The notes under the pieces are model-generated. The model was not told the DNA's origin. It made no database searches and worked only from the letters and a program-made list of their open reading frames with translations. Below are positions 26,221 to 62,917 of a DNA stretch of 64,000 nt, one piece after another. The stretch comes from Anoplopoma fimbria (lineage: Eukaryota; Chordata; Actinopteri; Perciformes; Anoplopomatidae). Position 1 is the stretch's first letter. Every line of letters starts with the position of its first letter. The DNA is taken from assembly GCF_027596085.1 (NCBI RefSeq), contig NC_072458.1, positions 18,946,988 through 19,010,987 on the forward strand, written 5' to 3'. A program made the position numbers and the translations under genes.

Positions 26221-27164
26221 AACTAAACCTCAGATGTCCCTCATGCACACACTAATGCTGCAGAGAACTAAAAACTGCCCTCAGTCTTACATTCCCTCTT
26301 GGATATTTCAAGGTGAGACACTACAAGCAAAAACATTGTTTTTCATGCTCTGGTCAATATTGAGATTATGAGTTATCTTGCTTCCATAACATGTCTTCTA
26401 AAACTAGTGGAAAGAAAACATTGAATATACATTTAGGTATTTTTTTACTACTTTGTCTATTTGCGTCTGTAGATTTATCCTTAAATCACTAAAAGTAATG
26501 CCTCATTTGCATAATTAAACATAACATTTAAGAAAACTGGTGTTAATATAAGTAACTGGGGAACTTTATGGAACTTTTATGGTGATTTCTTTTAGATCTT
26601 TTTTTTTTTACTCAATTCACCTAAAGTGACTTCAAAATGTATGTAATTTAACAATACATATTCTTTAAAGGCCGTTTTCTCATAATGAGTTTTTTCTTAT
26701 GAACCACAAATCTCAACTTCAGTAGCACTTACATACATCAAACTTTCCAGTTTCATTCTAATCTATATTCTGAAGGTTTTCATATATCATTCATTTCTAC
26801 AACATTTAATTCATAAAACATAATAAAAATAGATCTTCACAGTACTTTCTGATTCATGGAGTTATCAAAAGAGAAACCCCAAATCCTCTCTGTATAAACT
26901 TTGACTCTTAGATGTCAACAAAATGAAACAATAATTTAGAACCGGGCTTTATTCAATGTTCAGATTTCTGATTTTGAAATGTATGTTAATCAGAACTTAT
27001 TTGATAAGAGAATGCCTCATTTCTATATACAAACATACATTTTTAGAAACCTGTAATTCAGAAAATATTCATCTTAATGTAAGCAATCAACTGGTAAGTT
27101 TCACGATGATATCTATAAGTTAAAATTGATGCATTTTAGGATTAATGTAACTGTTTATAATCCT
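26221..27164. other. AT-rich sequence between LINE fragment and LINE tail
   Basis: The first 100 bp may still be LINE. The rest is AT-rich with no gene and could be a later insertion that split the LINE. Confidence 0.4.
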
Positions 27165-27272
27165 TTTTATTGAGTAGTTGTGTTGTTTCTGTTTGGCTGA
27201 TTGCGTCCCTGTAAATGTTCTCCTCTTAATCTCAATGAGAATGTCTGATTAAATAAAAATTGAATAAAAAAA
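27165..27272 (+). mobile_element. LINE 3' tail
   Basis: The block 'ctgattgcgtccctgtaaat', then 'tctcaatgagaatgtctgat' and 'taaataaaaattgaataaaa', is a typical 3' end of fish non-LTR elements. It lies in the same orientation as the RT fragment at 25800. Confidence 0.6.
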
Positions 27273-30439
<3,167 letters not shown>

Positions 30440-30880
30440 AACTTTCCTTTCCATGATAACAGCTATGAGACGCGTTATTTATTATTCAAATGAACGAACC
30501 CCATCATTGCAGATTAGAAGGGAAAAACCCCCATTTGTTTTCTTTTCTAAATAAGCTCTTGTTGGAATAACGCACAAGCTATAAACATAGTTGCCCACAC
30601 AAGAGAGGAGGATAAGTGGAGATGAAAGGAACCGGGAGAGAACACCTCTCCTCATAATTATTCCTAATTAAGATTAATTGCCTTTTGAAGAGCGAGGGTA
30701 ATTCCTATTGGCCCTGTGGGTGTGATTTCCCACACAAGGGTGATTCAAAACAAAGCAGGGCTGTCGGCACGGATCGCATCAGTTGTTGCTTTGTCTCATA
30801 GCACAGAGCCTGCTTATTATCAGTACACTGGTACATTAATCTCAGTGCCGCTCTGAGACCGTTTATTTAGCAACTAAATA
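30440..30880. promoter_or_regulatory. candidate conserved non-coding element (enhancer-like)
   Basis: A complex, non-repetitive block stands out from the AT-rich surroundings. It has dense homeodomain-type cores (aattattcctaattaagatt at about 30656) and a palindromic tgtgggtgtgatttcccaca at about 30716-30735, whose right half is an RBPJ-like tttcccac. There is no open frame of note. Lies midway between MYCL and MFSD2A. Enhancer status is inference from composition only. Confidence 0.35.
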
Positions 30881-31734
30881 CTGGAAGTGTGAGTGACCAG
30901 TATGAGGGAAACCACCACCAAAATGGGAGAATTTTTTGTATCTAAACCTGCTGTAATCAATATGTTTATACTAACAATGTATCACATGAATGTTTGTATG
31001 TCAAAGGAGCTGCCTGTAGTGATGAATTCATGGAAAACTCTACAGTCAATAGTTTCGTTTTTTTTGGCCAGCAATTGTATTGTTTTGGTTCACCATCAAC
31101 GCTCTCTGCAACAGCAACAGAGAGAGTTGTGTAACTTATAAGACGAGGACGTTGTGTCCAAGTCTTTTTTTCCTGCTTCTTTCAAAGAGCCTTTAGTAGA
31201 ACAGAAGTAATTGTTTTAAAAAGTTGTATTTTTACTCTTCTATTATTTACTTATTTCATAACATAAGAGATGCTTTGATTGCCTATTGTGTCCTGTTGCG
31301 TTTTAGAGAAAGTGTTTGAAACGTTACTTATTTTTTATAATGAAAATAGTTTACCGAAGTTGCCAGAGGGCAAAATGTTTCCTCAGTCCCCATCAGAAAA
31401 GTGAAGTAAATGCGGAGGTGTCTTAAACTTGCATTCTTTCTAATGGCCATCAGGGGGCGACTCCTCTGGTTGCAAAATGAAGTCTGATTGTATAGAAGTC
31501 TATCAGAAAACGTCCCTATTTCCCACTTGATTAATGATGTCAGAAAAAAGTGTAAACACGAGTTTATGGTCTCAATCTCTAGTTTCAAGTCTTCTTCAAT
31601 ACAGCATGATGTTCATTTAGTAAATTATCGTTCATTTAGAGTAAAATAGATGATAAAGCGGAGTATGCTTTAGTGCTGGGCTACCTTGTGATTGACAGGT
31701 TGCTACCATGGCTACTAAGATGCAGCATTGTTTT
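30881..31734. other. intergenic, nothing recognised
   Basis: AT-rich sequence with short open frames and no family motif. Confidence 0.5.
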
Positions 31735-31990
31735 ACATTTACATTACAGTCATTTAGCAGATGCTTTTATCCAAAGCGACTTACAGGAAGTGTATTCAAC
31801 ATAGGTATTCAAGAGAACTACTAGTCACCAGAAGTCATAAGTGCATCTCCTTTCTTAAACAAGCATCTTAAAGCATAAACCAGAGCAAAAGTATAGTGCA
31901 GAGGCAAATTACTACGAAAACAATAATTGCAACAGACTAATACGAATACAATAAGTGCTACAAACTACTACGAATAGGATAAGTGCAGTA
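31735..31990 (+). mobile_element. widespread teleost interspersed repeat fragment
   Basis: It begins with 'acatttacattacagtcatt' followed by 'tagcagatgcttttatccaa' and 'agcgacttaca', a block found in very many copies in fish genomes. The remainder is a degenerate repeat of 'actactacgaata' and 'ataagtgc' pieces. The superfamily is not assigned. Confidence 0.7.
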
Positions 31991-33038
31991 AACGAATACG
32001 AATATTGTGTTTCCCCGACTACCACAATTTCATATAAATATTGTCACTGCTGACTCGAAAAAAAAAAGGATGGCGACGGCCAAAATGTTGAACTGGAGGC
32101 TTTGAAACGTCACTCGACAAAACCCTATAAGTGATGTCACGGCGACTTTGTCCACTTCACAGTTTATGCTTCAAACCCAAGCTGAGATGACATCATCATT
32201 ACATCATCAGGGTTATTTGCTCGTACACTTGTTTTAATCACTTCTTTTTCTTAATTTGTGTCACAAACATTCTACATAGTTTAGGATTGATGAATGACTT
32301 GTCAGATGTACGTGTTATGAACACGACAAGGTAAAAGAAAGAAGTAAAACACACACGTACTCTGTTATAAAGTACGATTATGCTCCATGTGAATGATAAA
32401 GATGAGAGTTGAGCGTGCAATTGAGGCACTATTAGTTAAAGAAGGAAGGCTGCAGATCTTCTCCAATCGCCGATCCAATATCTTTCACGCTGGAACGAAA
32501 GGGAAAATCCAATTTTCATCACTGAGATGAGAACACTTATCTCCTCTGTCTCTCAGACCAAATAACAGTGCTGAGGTAACGCTCCCACAGTCATGTGCAG
32601 AGGAAGAGAACATTGTGTTGCTGAAGGAGTTATGGATATCACGCCAGATTCTTGACTACAATGTGGTCACATTGGGTGAAATAACTGAACAGGGAGGACC
32701 CAGATGAATTGTGGGAGTTTCTCATCATTGTCCAGCATTTGCCTTAAGGTGTCTGGCCAAATGACATATTGGGAGTGTTCAGTGCACACACACAATCTGC
32801 TGCAGAAAAATATATATTCATTGGGTGTCTTTGGGTCCATCACCTCCCTACAAAGGCTTTTGCTTCTCCCCCGTCAGCCCCTAAACTCCCCCCCTCCACA
32901 CCCACAAAAAAAAAAAAAACAGCCAGCAATTGTCTCCCACCGTCCCTGCTGAGGACGATACAATGGTTAACTCTAACAATAACTCCTGCAGCTCCTCCTT
33001 AAATGTAGCCAAACTGAGGCATCCACTGTGTGCGTGAA
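31991..33038. other. intergenic, nothing recognised
   Basis: No gene. The part at about 32440-32560 is non-repetitive and could be regulatory, but nothing specific supports this. Confidence 0.45.
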
Positions 33039-33041
33039 TGT

Positions 33042-33084
<43 letters not shown>

Positions 33085-33222
33085 TTCAGTGGAGCAAATG
33101 GCCTTCTGACATCGCAGGCAGAAGGTCACAGTCTAAAGGAATTCAAGTCATTCTGGGAATATTTCTGCCGCCGTTCTTCTTTAAAGAACTTAGTTATAAG
33201 GCATTCATGCTTGAAAGTGCAG

Positions 33223-33262
<40 letters not shown>
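33039..33262. repeat. (TG)n 33039-33083 and (CA)n 33224-33262 microsatellites
   Basis: Two complementary arrays are separated by 140 bp, read directly. Confidence 0.95.
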
Positions 33263-35015
<1,753 letters not shown>

Positions 35016-35138
35016 TAAATCCATCTGTGCTAAGGCTGTCATTATCCGACCGGTGTCTGGATGTGTATTTCTCTCATGCTTTTCAAGAGGCAGAAGAAGC
35101 AGCACCCCATTGGGCTATTTTCAGGCTCTTGTCTGGTG

Positions 35139-35165
35139 TATATATATATATATATATATATATAT
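35139..35165. repeat. (TA)n microsatellite
   Basis: About 13 TA units, read directly. Confidence 0.95.
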
Positions 35166-36469
35166 GCATGTATACGTGTTATATATTATTCTATATGCGT
35201 TTGTGTGTCTATGTGCTTGTGGTGTATGATGACTGTGGTGATGTAGTATCCTCCGGAGACGCTCATCCCTCAGATCAGGCCTGTAAATCACAGTGATTGA
35301 TCAGTCCTCTGCCCCTCCCCCTCCTCATTCCAATCCGATTCCCAGCTCGCTCATCTCCTCCCACTCCGAGATCGGTGATTAATCATCCGGTCAGTCAGAC
35401 AGGTAGCTGTGGCATCATCATCCGATGCTCTGCTTGAAAGGGTTCAAACTGAGAATTGGTGGTCAGCTAAAGGATGACAACAGGAAATAAATTAAATGAA
35501 CCAGTGTGTCCACCAGCAGGCCCTGTAGTAATCATATTTATTTATTTAATGCAGGGCAGCAAAAATAAGGTCTGCACTGGACTCCATTTCTCATAGAATG
35601 AGCCAATTCATTTTTGCATTAAAAGCATTTTGCGAGCTTTTCTTATATTGTCACTCTCCAATTCTACTTCAGCATCAGAAAGCACAGATTCAGTTCAAGA
35701 ATGTGACCCTGAACACTGTGTTCACGTCCCAAGGTCCTTTGAAAAGAGGAGGTGGCTGAGCTTTATTCTTACTGACTGATTCCCACTGCTCTTGATTGTG
35801 TAATAATTGCTTTGTGTGTAAAGGACGCACACAACATGTCATTCAGCATGAGAGAAAATATCTATACGAAAACATTTACTGCTTGTGTAACCTGAAGAAG
35901 GAACATTTCCCAGAATATCTGCAGTAAACATGAATGATCCCATCCACCATGGAGGGAACATTGACTTCTACTGCTCCCTGCTGGGCGTGTTGTTTTCCTG
36001 CACACAAGATCAATTATTCCCATTACCTGGGCCAGCATCTAGATTAAAAGGGACATATAGGTTAGGTATCTGGAGTGATTATAAACCCACAAACTGTGAA
36101 GTAAGACATCCAAGTCCGTTTTTCATGAGCTGCCATCAGAAAAAACAGGAATCAAACAAGTCATTCAGGTTTTGCTCCACTTCAGATGTCACATATAGGC
36201 GGATTAGAAATTCCACCTTCCATCTGAGTATTTCTAGCCACGACTTGAGAAAATTACTATTGCAAAGGGCTTTTTCTGGTATACAAGTAAAATATGTGAT
36301 TTTTGAAAATGAAAGCATGTAAACATGAAGAAAACCAAAATAAATTTAGTTTGAGCCTTAAAAAAGTTTCAAACTGTCACAAAATTATTTTTCACAATTA
36401 CTTTCTTTTTACTGAGTTCACTTTTTGGAAACACTTTACCCTTTACCAACAAGCAGATCAGCACAACAG
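35166..36469. other. intergenic, nothing recognised
   Basis: The part at about 35260-35420 is CT-rich and non-repetitive, and could be regulatory. No exon is seen. Confidence 0.45.
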
Positions 36470-36831
36470 TTAAAGGTGCTAATTTGATATTCTGAGCATT
36501 AATATAGCAGCAAACAGCAATTTGCTATGTAAAGATAAAGTAATGTTTACCTAGGCAGAGAATGAAGTTGATTTACCAAGAATTTCTTCTTGTTTTACTG
36601 ACTAAGACGGGCCGGCTGCACATGCTTTCAATGCATGTTAGCATATGGGAGTTTGCTCCACTGGTTAGCTCACGTTCGACGCTCTGCACTGCTCTCATAC
36701 GGCCGTTACAGCTAATATCGCTGTCCTGATGTTGCACTGTTAGGGCTGATAGCACTGTTAACTGCAAGCTGCTTAGCTGTCACCATTTTGAGACGTTGAG
36801 AAGCTTCCAGTCGCGTATTTAGCACCTTTAA
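36470..36831. mobile_element. short MITE with TTAAAGGTGCTA ends
   Basis: Terminal inverted repeats of 12 bp (ttaaaggtgcta at 36470, tagcacctttaa ending at 36831) enclose 362 bp without coding capacity. Target duplication is not clear. Confidence 0.6.
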
Positions 36832-38279
<1,448 letters not shown>

Positions 38280-38882
38280 TGCATACTCATGCACACGTCA
38301 CAGTTTCCATTCTAAACATAAATATAACTCCTGAGAGCCTAGCCATACACAGTCAGCTGCATGAAGTCTGTAATAACTCCCCAGCTGCTCCTCTTGTCTA
38401 CATGTGCAGTGTCACATGATCAGTTTGATATCATCACAACATCCGATAGATAACGTGTTGCAGGATACCGCCCCAACTGAACCACAGGTGTCTGTATTTT
38501 AACACGAGTGGTCTGCTACTTGAGAGTCAAAACGACCTTCAGCTGCCTAAGGTGACCTCCGGTTAAATCGTTACACAGTCACACCACAGTGACCTCCAGC
38601 TGGACACCGAGCACATGATCCACTGTGAAAAAAAACAGGGCAGTCACAACATAATAAAGAACTTACTCTGATATGTAATTAAGACGCTGTGGTGGATGTT
38701 TATCAAGTCGGTGTTTATAAATGCCGTAATAGCTTTTAATCGCCTGTGCTGTCTGTAATAAAAGGTGATAATGGACTTTACTGTATACACCTGATTTCAG
38801 GACGAAGCCACGTTGGAATTCCTCATCCAAAACCTGGACTTTGGATTATTAAGAAATGATAATGTACACCGATAAAACTGTA

Positions 38883-38888
<6 letters not shown>

Positions 38889-38977
<89 letters not shown>
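38889..38977. repeat. (TG)n microsatellite
   Basis: About 44 TG units read directly. Confidence 0.97.
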
Positions 38978-38980
<3 letters not shown>

Positions 38981-39314
38981 GTTGCCCTTTACTCTACTTC
39001 ATATTTCCACATTACCTGTCTACGTGGTTCGTACATTGTTCTTCATGTAAAACATTATTGATACAGCCATATAACTTTTAACTCTGCATACAGTGTGCAG
39101 TGAACTCACGGCTAAAAAGGGACATTCTGAAAATATTAAAGACAGGAAACATGACAGTCTTTATTTAACCTTCTGAACCTTCATGCTTTCAGCCTCAACT
39201 TTAAGTACCCATGTCCAAATAGAAAGGCAGTTTTCATAAGCATATCTGTTCTGAGTTGACAGTGATGAAATTAGATTTGAGGGCAAGTGAATTACCCAAA
39301 TGTCAAACTGCTTC

Positions 39315-40369
39315 TTTAAAGGAAGAGTTCGATATTTGGGAAATACACGCTGTCTTGCGGAGAGTTTAGACGAGAAGATTGATACCACTGTCTGTGTTCG
39401 GTAAAGTCAGCAGCCGGTTAGATTAGCTTAGCACAAAGAGTTGTCTGTCTGTCAAATGGTAATACAATCTGACTTCAAAAGCTCCCTGACATGCGTATAG
39501 TGTTAAATCAAACAGGCTACAGTAATACAACCTCTCTGTAGATGACATAGCAACATAGCATACGGGCTATGGTCACAAGCTACCTTTGGATATACGTCAG
39601 TGTCACCTGGTGGGATAAAGTAGTTTTAAAGCATTTACATGATAGAACACAACACTGTCAATAAACTAAACTGTCGTAGTTGGGGGTTGTAGTGTTACGC
39701 TGGGTTATGGGCCTTATAGCCGGGTGCAGTGACTTCCTGTTTCTGCTGGTTGCTAGCAGCAACAGGCTAGCTGTTTCCCCTGCGTTCTTCAAAACTATTT
39801 CTAGCGGGGGTGATGTGATAGATTCACCCAGGAAGAGGACCAACTATTGGGATCCTATTGACGTATTGAGGTCAATTGTTCTATAGCCTAAGTTACTGTC
39901 ACCAATTTATGGAGTTTTCTTTTAGTAAAATATTCACTCACTCACTTCCCTTTGGTAACTAAACTGTCGTAGTTGGGGGTTGTAATGTAATGTAATGTAA
40001 TGTAATGTAATCGATGTACTATATTTTTGGGGGGATTTTATTGTGAAAGGTAAGAAGGAGTTAATCTGGTCTGCGCTGCTTTTATCAAGGCTTATTAATA
40101 AAGTAATAAAGTTTGCCACCTAATTGTGGGCCATGAAACCGCCGTATCGTTTTACAGTATAGGTGCAACATGATTGGTTGATGCTTTTACTCGTGGCGAA
40201 AGATCAGAAAACTTGACCTCGCTCAGAAAAAAGTTACGACACGTTTTTGTTGCGTGATACTTCTGTGCGTTCGGTGTGAAAGTACTCAACAGTTTGATAT
40301 ACACGGTGTGTAAAGGCCTCTCCTTTAACGAATAACCGCACTTCCCAAAATGTGAAACTATTCCTTTAA
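39315..40369. mobile_element. percomorph MITE (family A), with terminal inverted repeats and an internal insertion
   Basis: The left end 'tttaaaggaagagttcgata' followed by 'tttgggaaatac' is mirrored by the right end 'cacttcccaaaatgtgaaac' and 'tattcctttaa'. Inner blocks match the copies at 2541 and 20651. It is longer than the 650-bp copy at 20651, so other sequence is likely inserted. A short (TGTAA)n array lies at about 39984-40010. Confidence 0.7.
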
Positions 40370-43300
40370 TTCTTAAGCTTTGAAAGTGAAACTCTGTGTC
40401 ATAAGTGTTCATATGAGATTCATCAAACCTGTTCAAGCCAGTTACCAACTGTTATTCTAAATGCGTCAGTTTATTGTTGTTTCAGTTTATTGAGTTCATG
40501 TAAGCTCAGGTATGCAGGGTGTAGTGGAGTGAGAACGTTGGAGTGGAAAAGTAGTCGCACACTCGGAGCCATGATGCAAAAGATATTTAATAACTTCTCA
40601 ATGTTTCAACAGGACATCCTCTTCAGGGTAAAGAGGGGCACAAAAGGCTCCGCGGCATTCAATAGGGATAGAACATAGATGTGTTCAGTCATGTGAAGGA
40701 GTGTCCTCAATCAAAACCTACACATTGTGAAAGGAGCATTGTATGTGCCTCACTCTTTAGGTATTTACATAATAGGAGTGGTTAGATCGAGAAAACTGAG
40801 GTTGTAAAGTCATCAAGAAAGTCTACAAATCAAAAACAGAAAAGTTAAGAGTCTAAAATGCAGCTTCATAACAACAACCAGCATTAATCAAAGATATAAT
40901 TCAAGGAAAAAATAGAAATATATGTCTTTTTTTATAAAGAACAGCTGTACAAAAAGTAAAAGACAGAGATAGAGGGATGAGGCTTATGTATCAATGAACT
41001 TATAGACAATAAACTCGATTCAAGGTCACATAAAGGGTTTTATATCAAAGTCAACGCCAGGGTTTTCAGGTGAAGTATCCACAAAACCTCTCTTTTCAAC
41101 AAAATAAATGCAGCAACCAGGAATATCAGTTCTTGTGTGCATTCATCTGCATATTTTTGTCTCCTGCAAATGTCAACGTTGTCTTCCTTTTTCTTTTTCT
41201 CACAAAGCTCCTGTTCCCATTCTTTCCCACTTGCCTGAAACAATCCCTGGAGCTTCTCTGACATCTGCATCGTCTCATCGAGAGACCATCTGCAGACACA
41301 CAGCGCTGTTGACATTAAAAAAGATATCTCTCAGTGTGTGAGTTCTTTTAATGTTGCTCTATAGTCTTTTATGGCATCTCAAGCTTCTTTTCTTTTTCTA
41401 CTTTTTGGGGTCTTGCTGGGCAGAGAACACAGTTGACAAGATATGAACTCTCAGATCACAGCACCCTGCTTAGCATGACATCATTTTAATCCTGGGAACT
41501 GAAGGAGAAAGCAGTTTAAGCCAAACTATATGTGAAGCCACCTAGCAATGCGTTATGTAAGTCTTTCTGACACAACCAACACACGAGATGCAGAAGCAGA
41601 CCGACAGCCAACAAAAACACAGTGACATCACCAGTCTGAGTGAAATGTCTGTCTGTCCACCCAGATAACAGCCAGGTTCAATGTGTTGTCACTTTGCCAC
41701 GTGGTCAAGACAATATGAACTTTGAAACCATCACCCCAGCTTCCACAACACTGGCAGACGCTGGCACGAACTAGCATTTCCGCACCTTCCTCTCTCTGTG
41801 GTTTTTTATTGGAGCAATATGGCAACTTCAAGTTTTCCACTCAAGAAAAAGAGTCCTTTGGTAATAACACAGCGTGTTTATGTGGTTGCAGGGCTCGGTC
41901 ATCTGCGGTTTGTTGTCGGTAATGACCAAGCTGCAACCTCCGGTGACGAGAAATGAAACCAATGTGGAAGTACCAAAGGCTGCAATGCCTTTACAGGCCA
42001 CTAGAGGCATGCTCTCAAAAGCAAGGTGATTTCTATATCTCCAACTTTATAGCAGAAATAAACACGTTTACATGCTGGTACAAACACGGTTTTCAACTCT
42101 ATAGCTAATACCCCCATTCATGACAACTGTACAGGGTTTGATGGTTTGGCCGCTTTCAGTGACAGGTGGTAGAGTTAGGCAGCATCCTTACTGACGGAAA
42201 AAGCCATCCACTTTTGAGCTTCACATCGGCTCTTCAGAAACCTATGGGTGATGTCATGTAATAACTGGATGTGACATCATCATCTTTGTGACCATGTACA
42301 AATAAGTGAGTGAAAGAAGGAATGAAGCATGATGGGAAATTTCTATTACGCTTTAACAGCAAGTGCACAATCAGTCCCCTGGGATTCTCTAAATACAGTA
42401 CGGTGTGGTGTTACTTTTTAAAATATAATCACAAACCTGGTTTGACCTGGTTTAACACAATGGCTTAAAAATGGTCATTTCCTTCTTTATGGGCAGTTTA
42501 TCGTCATATCTAGACAACAAAGTACAGAAGTTACAAAGAAAAGGTATATGAGTCAAGAAGAAATACAAAACAACAGTGGAAAATCTTGTGTTGCAAGCAA
42601 GACTACTGACCCTAGTGAAAGTGTGTTGTCTTGGCAATATCAATAGATAGTTATTGTAAATGTTTTATATACTCAACAACACATTGGATTTAGAGTTAAG
42701 GTTGAAATCGATCCATTGTCTCTCATGTCGCAGATGGGAGTGCTGTCATGCTGGAAGAATCCAAACAGATGAGATCAATCTGGCTCAGTAAGACAAGCAG
42801 GGACTTCTTGTATAACGTTTTTTTTACTGTTTAATGATTTTCATATATTTAACTAATACTTATCTGATGAGATCTGGCTGGTTTAGTGTGTAGCTACTTT
42901 AATGCAGTGAGCTTTAATCAACAACAAAAATGCTTTGCAACAGGGTGAAATTGTTTATTCTGACTGAAATGACTTGGCTCTCTGCATGGAATTAGGGAAA
43001 TGAACTCCACCCTCCATCAGTAAACTTTATGTGCAAGTGTTTCCTTTACTTCGCCTGTTAGCTGTACTTCACTGCGGAGGAAGGACTTGACATCTGTTTG
43101 CCTTATCTGAGTTAGGAAAAAGCTACAACTTAACCCCATGTATCAGTTTTAAATATATAGAAATGTTCATGTAGCTGCAACAAATGTTATATCAACACAA
43201 CCTCACACGTATATGAATATTTGGCTGCAGACAAATAAAAGGGTGCAGCTTTTCATGCAAGTCACAGCAGGGAACATAATTAAAAAGAATTCAGTCCATT

Positions 43301-43838
43301 TGTTTCTCCTTAATGCCCTGGAGGGTTGACTGTGATGACAGCAGCAGGGTGCTGCAGGGATGGTGCATTTTTTGTAGGGCCAAACCCAGTAAATTTGCAT
43401 CACACTCCCTGGACAAAAAGCCGATGGGATGTTTGCATAAGAATAAGCTTTTATGATACTTACATGTTTTTTTCCAGCTAGATCAAATGATGAAACTAAC
43501 TGAACATGAACATGAATGCAATCGCATACATTTCTATGGAAGCGATGTAGACCACATTTAATAGCTAAGAGATGTCACAGAAAAACGTATGGGTCTGAAT
43601 GCAACTTTTATTTTCTAGTCTTTTTCTAATAAAAAAAATAAAATAAATGTTTTGTCTCACAGAGATAGCGCTTATTGTCAGCTGGTTCAAACATATTCAA
43701 CACACAGTGACCCAGACAGCTGCTTCCTAGTAAACTGGTTGTCTTCTCTGAACCCGACCTCATGGGAAAATACCTGAACTTCTGGACACAAAGCTCATGA
43801 CAACCCCTCCGCCTACAACTCCACTTTATTTGTGTCTC

Positions 43839-43840
<2 letters not shown>
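40370..43840. other. intergenic, no supported gene
   Basis: The sequence contains short repeat-like blocks, such as about 41880-42010 with 'gccactagaggca'. A minus-strand open frame at 41040-41289, preceded by a good acceptor, is exon-like but not recognised; see findings. Confidence 0.4.
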
Positions 43841-47330
<3,490 letters not shown>

Positions 47331-48050
47331 AAACTGGCAGCGATTGCTATATATTGTTTTTTGTTCAAACCTCTTAAAAGATTACGGTGGAAATTTAAAC
47401 ATATATAAAAGTAATAAATTTAAGATGTCACAAAAAGAGCAGGCAAAAATGATGCAATCTTAGTTTTAATACCAAGACAAAGTTAATTTTACTTAACTTA
47501 GTCAACATCTCGTTCTTAAATTAGAGTGTGCAATATTCAAACAATGCAATGTTTGAGTAACATGCTTAATACATATTATAGTTTATTTAAAATTCACTGC
47601 ACCACCTCAAAAAAAAAAAAAGAAGCAACCTGGGCTCTTCCAACTTTTTACATATTTATTTAAAAATGGCAGCAATTGCTATATATTGTTTTTTGTTCAA
47701 ACCACTTAAAAGATTACGGTGAAAATTTAAACATATAGATAAGTATAAATTTAAGATGTCACAAAAAGAGCAGGCAAAATCTTAGTTTCAATACTATAAT
47801 ATAAGACAAAGTTCATATACTTAATTTAGTCAAAATCTCGTTCTTAAATAAGGATGTGCAATATTCAAACAATGCAATGTTTGAGTAACATGCTTAATAC
47901 ATATTCTAGTTTATTCAAACAATGCAATGTTTGAGTAACATGCTTAATACATATTCTAGTTTTCAAACAATTTTTGAAAACATTTAATACATATTCTAGT
48001 TTATTTAAAATTCACCGCAATCTGGGTCTTCCAACTTTTTACACATTTAT
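47331..48050. repeat. 333-bp tandem duplication with nested minisatellite
   Basis: The block 'gcaattgctatatattgttt' (with one change) occurs at about 47340 and 47671, and both copies run to 'tcttccaactttttaca'. Inside the second copy, a roughly 50-bp unit with 'aatgcaatgtttgagtaaca' is repeated at about 47866, 47915 and partly at 47962. Confidence 0.9.
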
Positions 48051-48209
48051 TCAGCTAACTATGAACTCATGATTTCAAAACATGATGTCTCCATGCAGTT
48101 TCAACTCAACAATGTGCAAATCTAGGACAAAACTCACATTAAATTGATATTGGAACAAGGGCCTTTCTGTTTGTATATAAGTATGCAACATGTGACATAT
48201 TCTCTGCAG

Positions 48210-48560
48210 ACATATAAGATAAGATAAGATAAGATAAGATAATCCTTTATTAGGAAATTTGCAGGCTTACAGCAGCGTAGAGTACAGTGCACACATAGAG
48301 ACAAAATGAAAAAAAAAAAAAACAAGTATTATAAATAAGCAATAAAAAAAAAACAGTAGAAAAACAACAATGACTGAAATATTATATTTACAGACAGAAA
48401 AAAACTTTTAACTATTTTAACTATTTTAACTATTATTGCACAGTGTAATGTGTAATGTATTGCACAGGTTTTTATTGTCTTGTTATTATTGTCATGTGGT
48501 CTGCTGGGAGCAGAGCTGGTTGTGCAACCTGTGATAAAGCTACTTATAAATGAAACCATC
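48210..48560 (-). mobile_element. teleost interspersed repeat with (AAGAT)n tail
   Basis: A pentanucleotide array (about 48212-48243) is followed by 'cctttattaggaaatttgca' and 'cttacagcagcgtagagtac', a block common in fish retroelement ends. Orientation is inferred from the array acting as tail. Confidence 0.5.
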
Positions 48561-48599
48561 AGGGATGAGAAACCACAGTTGATAAAAGCTCATTTTATT

Positions 48600-48841
48600 C
48601 AGAGAATTTCTTATTATCTTATTGATGATGTGTGTCGGATGAGTATGAGAGGTTGGCCCTTTTTCCAAGGGGCGTGGTGAAAGGGGTGGCACGTTGAAAG
48701 AGAGGGCGGGGGAATCTAACATCCAGCCTTTCTGCCTCTCCACAGCTTCATAGTTGTAAGATTGTAGACCAGAGCGACACTATTGAACATTTTTCCTCCC
48801 AAAATTAGGACACCTGTTTACTATTCCTCCATTATTCTGCT
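48600..48841 (+). promoter_or_regulatory. MFSD2A promoter and 5'UTR
   Basis: Sequence just upstream of the first coding exon is TATA-less, with a KLF/GC-type box (ggggcgtgg, about 48669) and a GC box (gggcgggg, about 48704). The transcription start is not fixed. A 'ctctccacag' at about 48741 could also be an acceptor for a 5' non-coding exon. Confidence 0.45.
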
Positions 48842-62834
<13,993 letters not shown>

Positions 62835-62842
62835 GTGAGCAC

Positions 62843-62847
62843 GCACA

Positions 62848-62913
<66 letters not shown>
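62843..62913 (+). repeat. (CA)n microsatellite just after the exon 9 donor
   Basis: About 34 CA units, starting eight bases after the exon ends. Confidence 0.96.
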
Positions 62914-62917
<4 letters not shown>

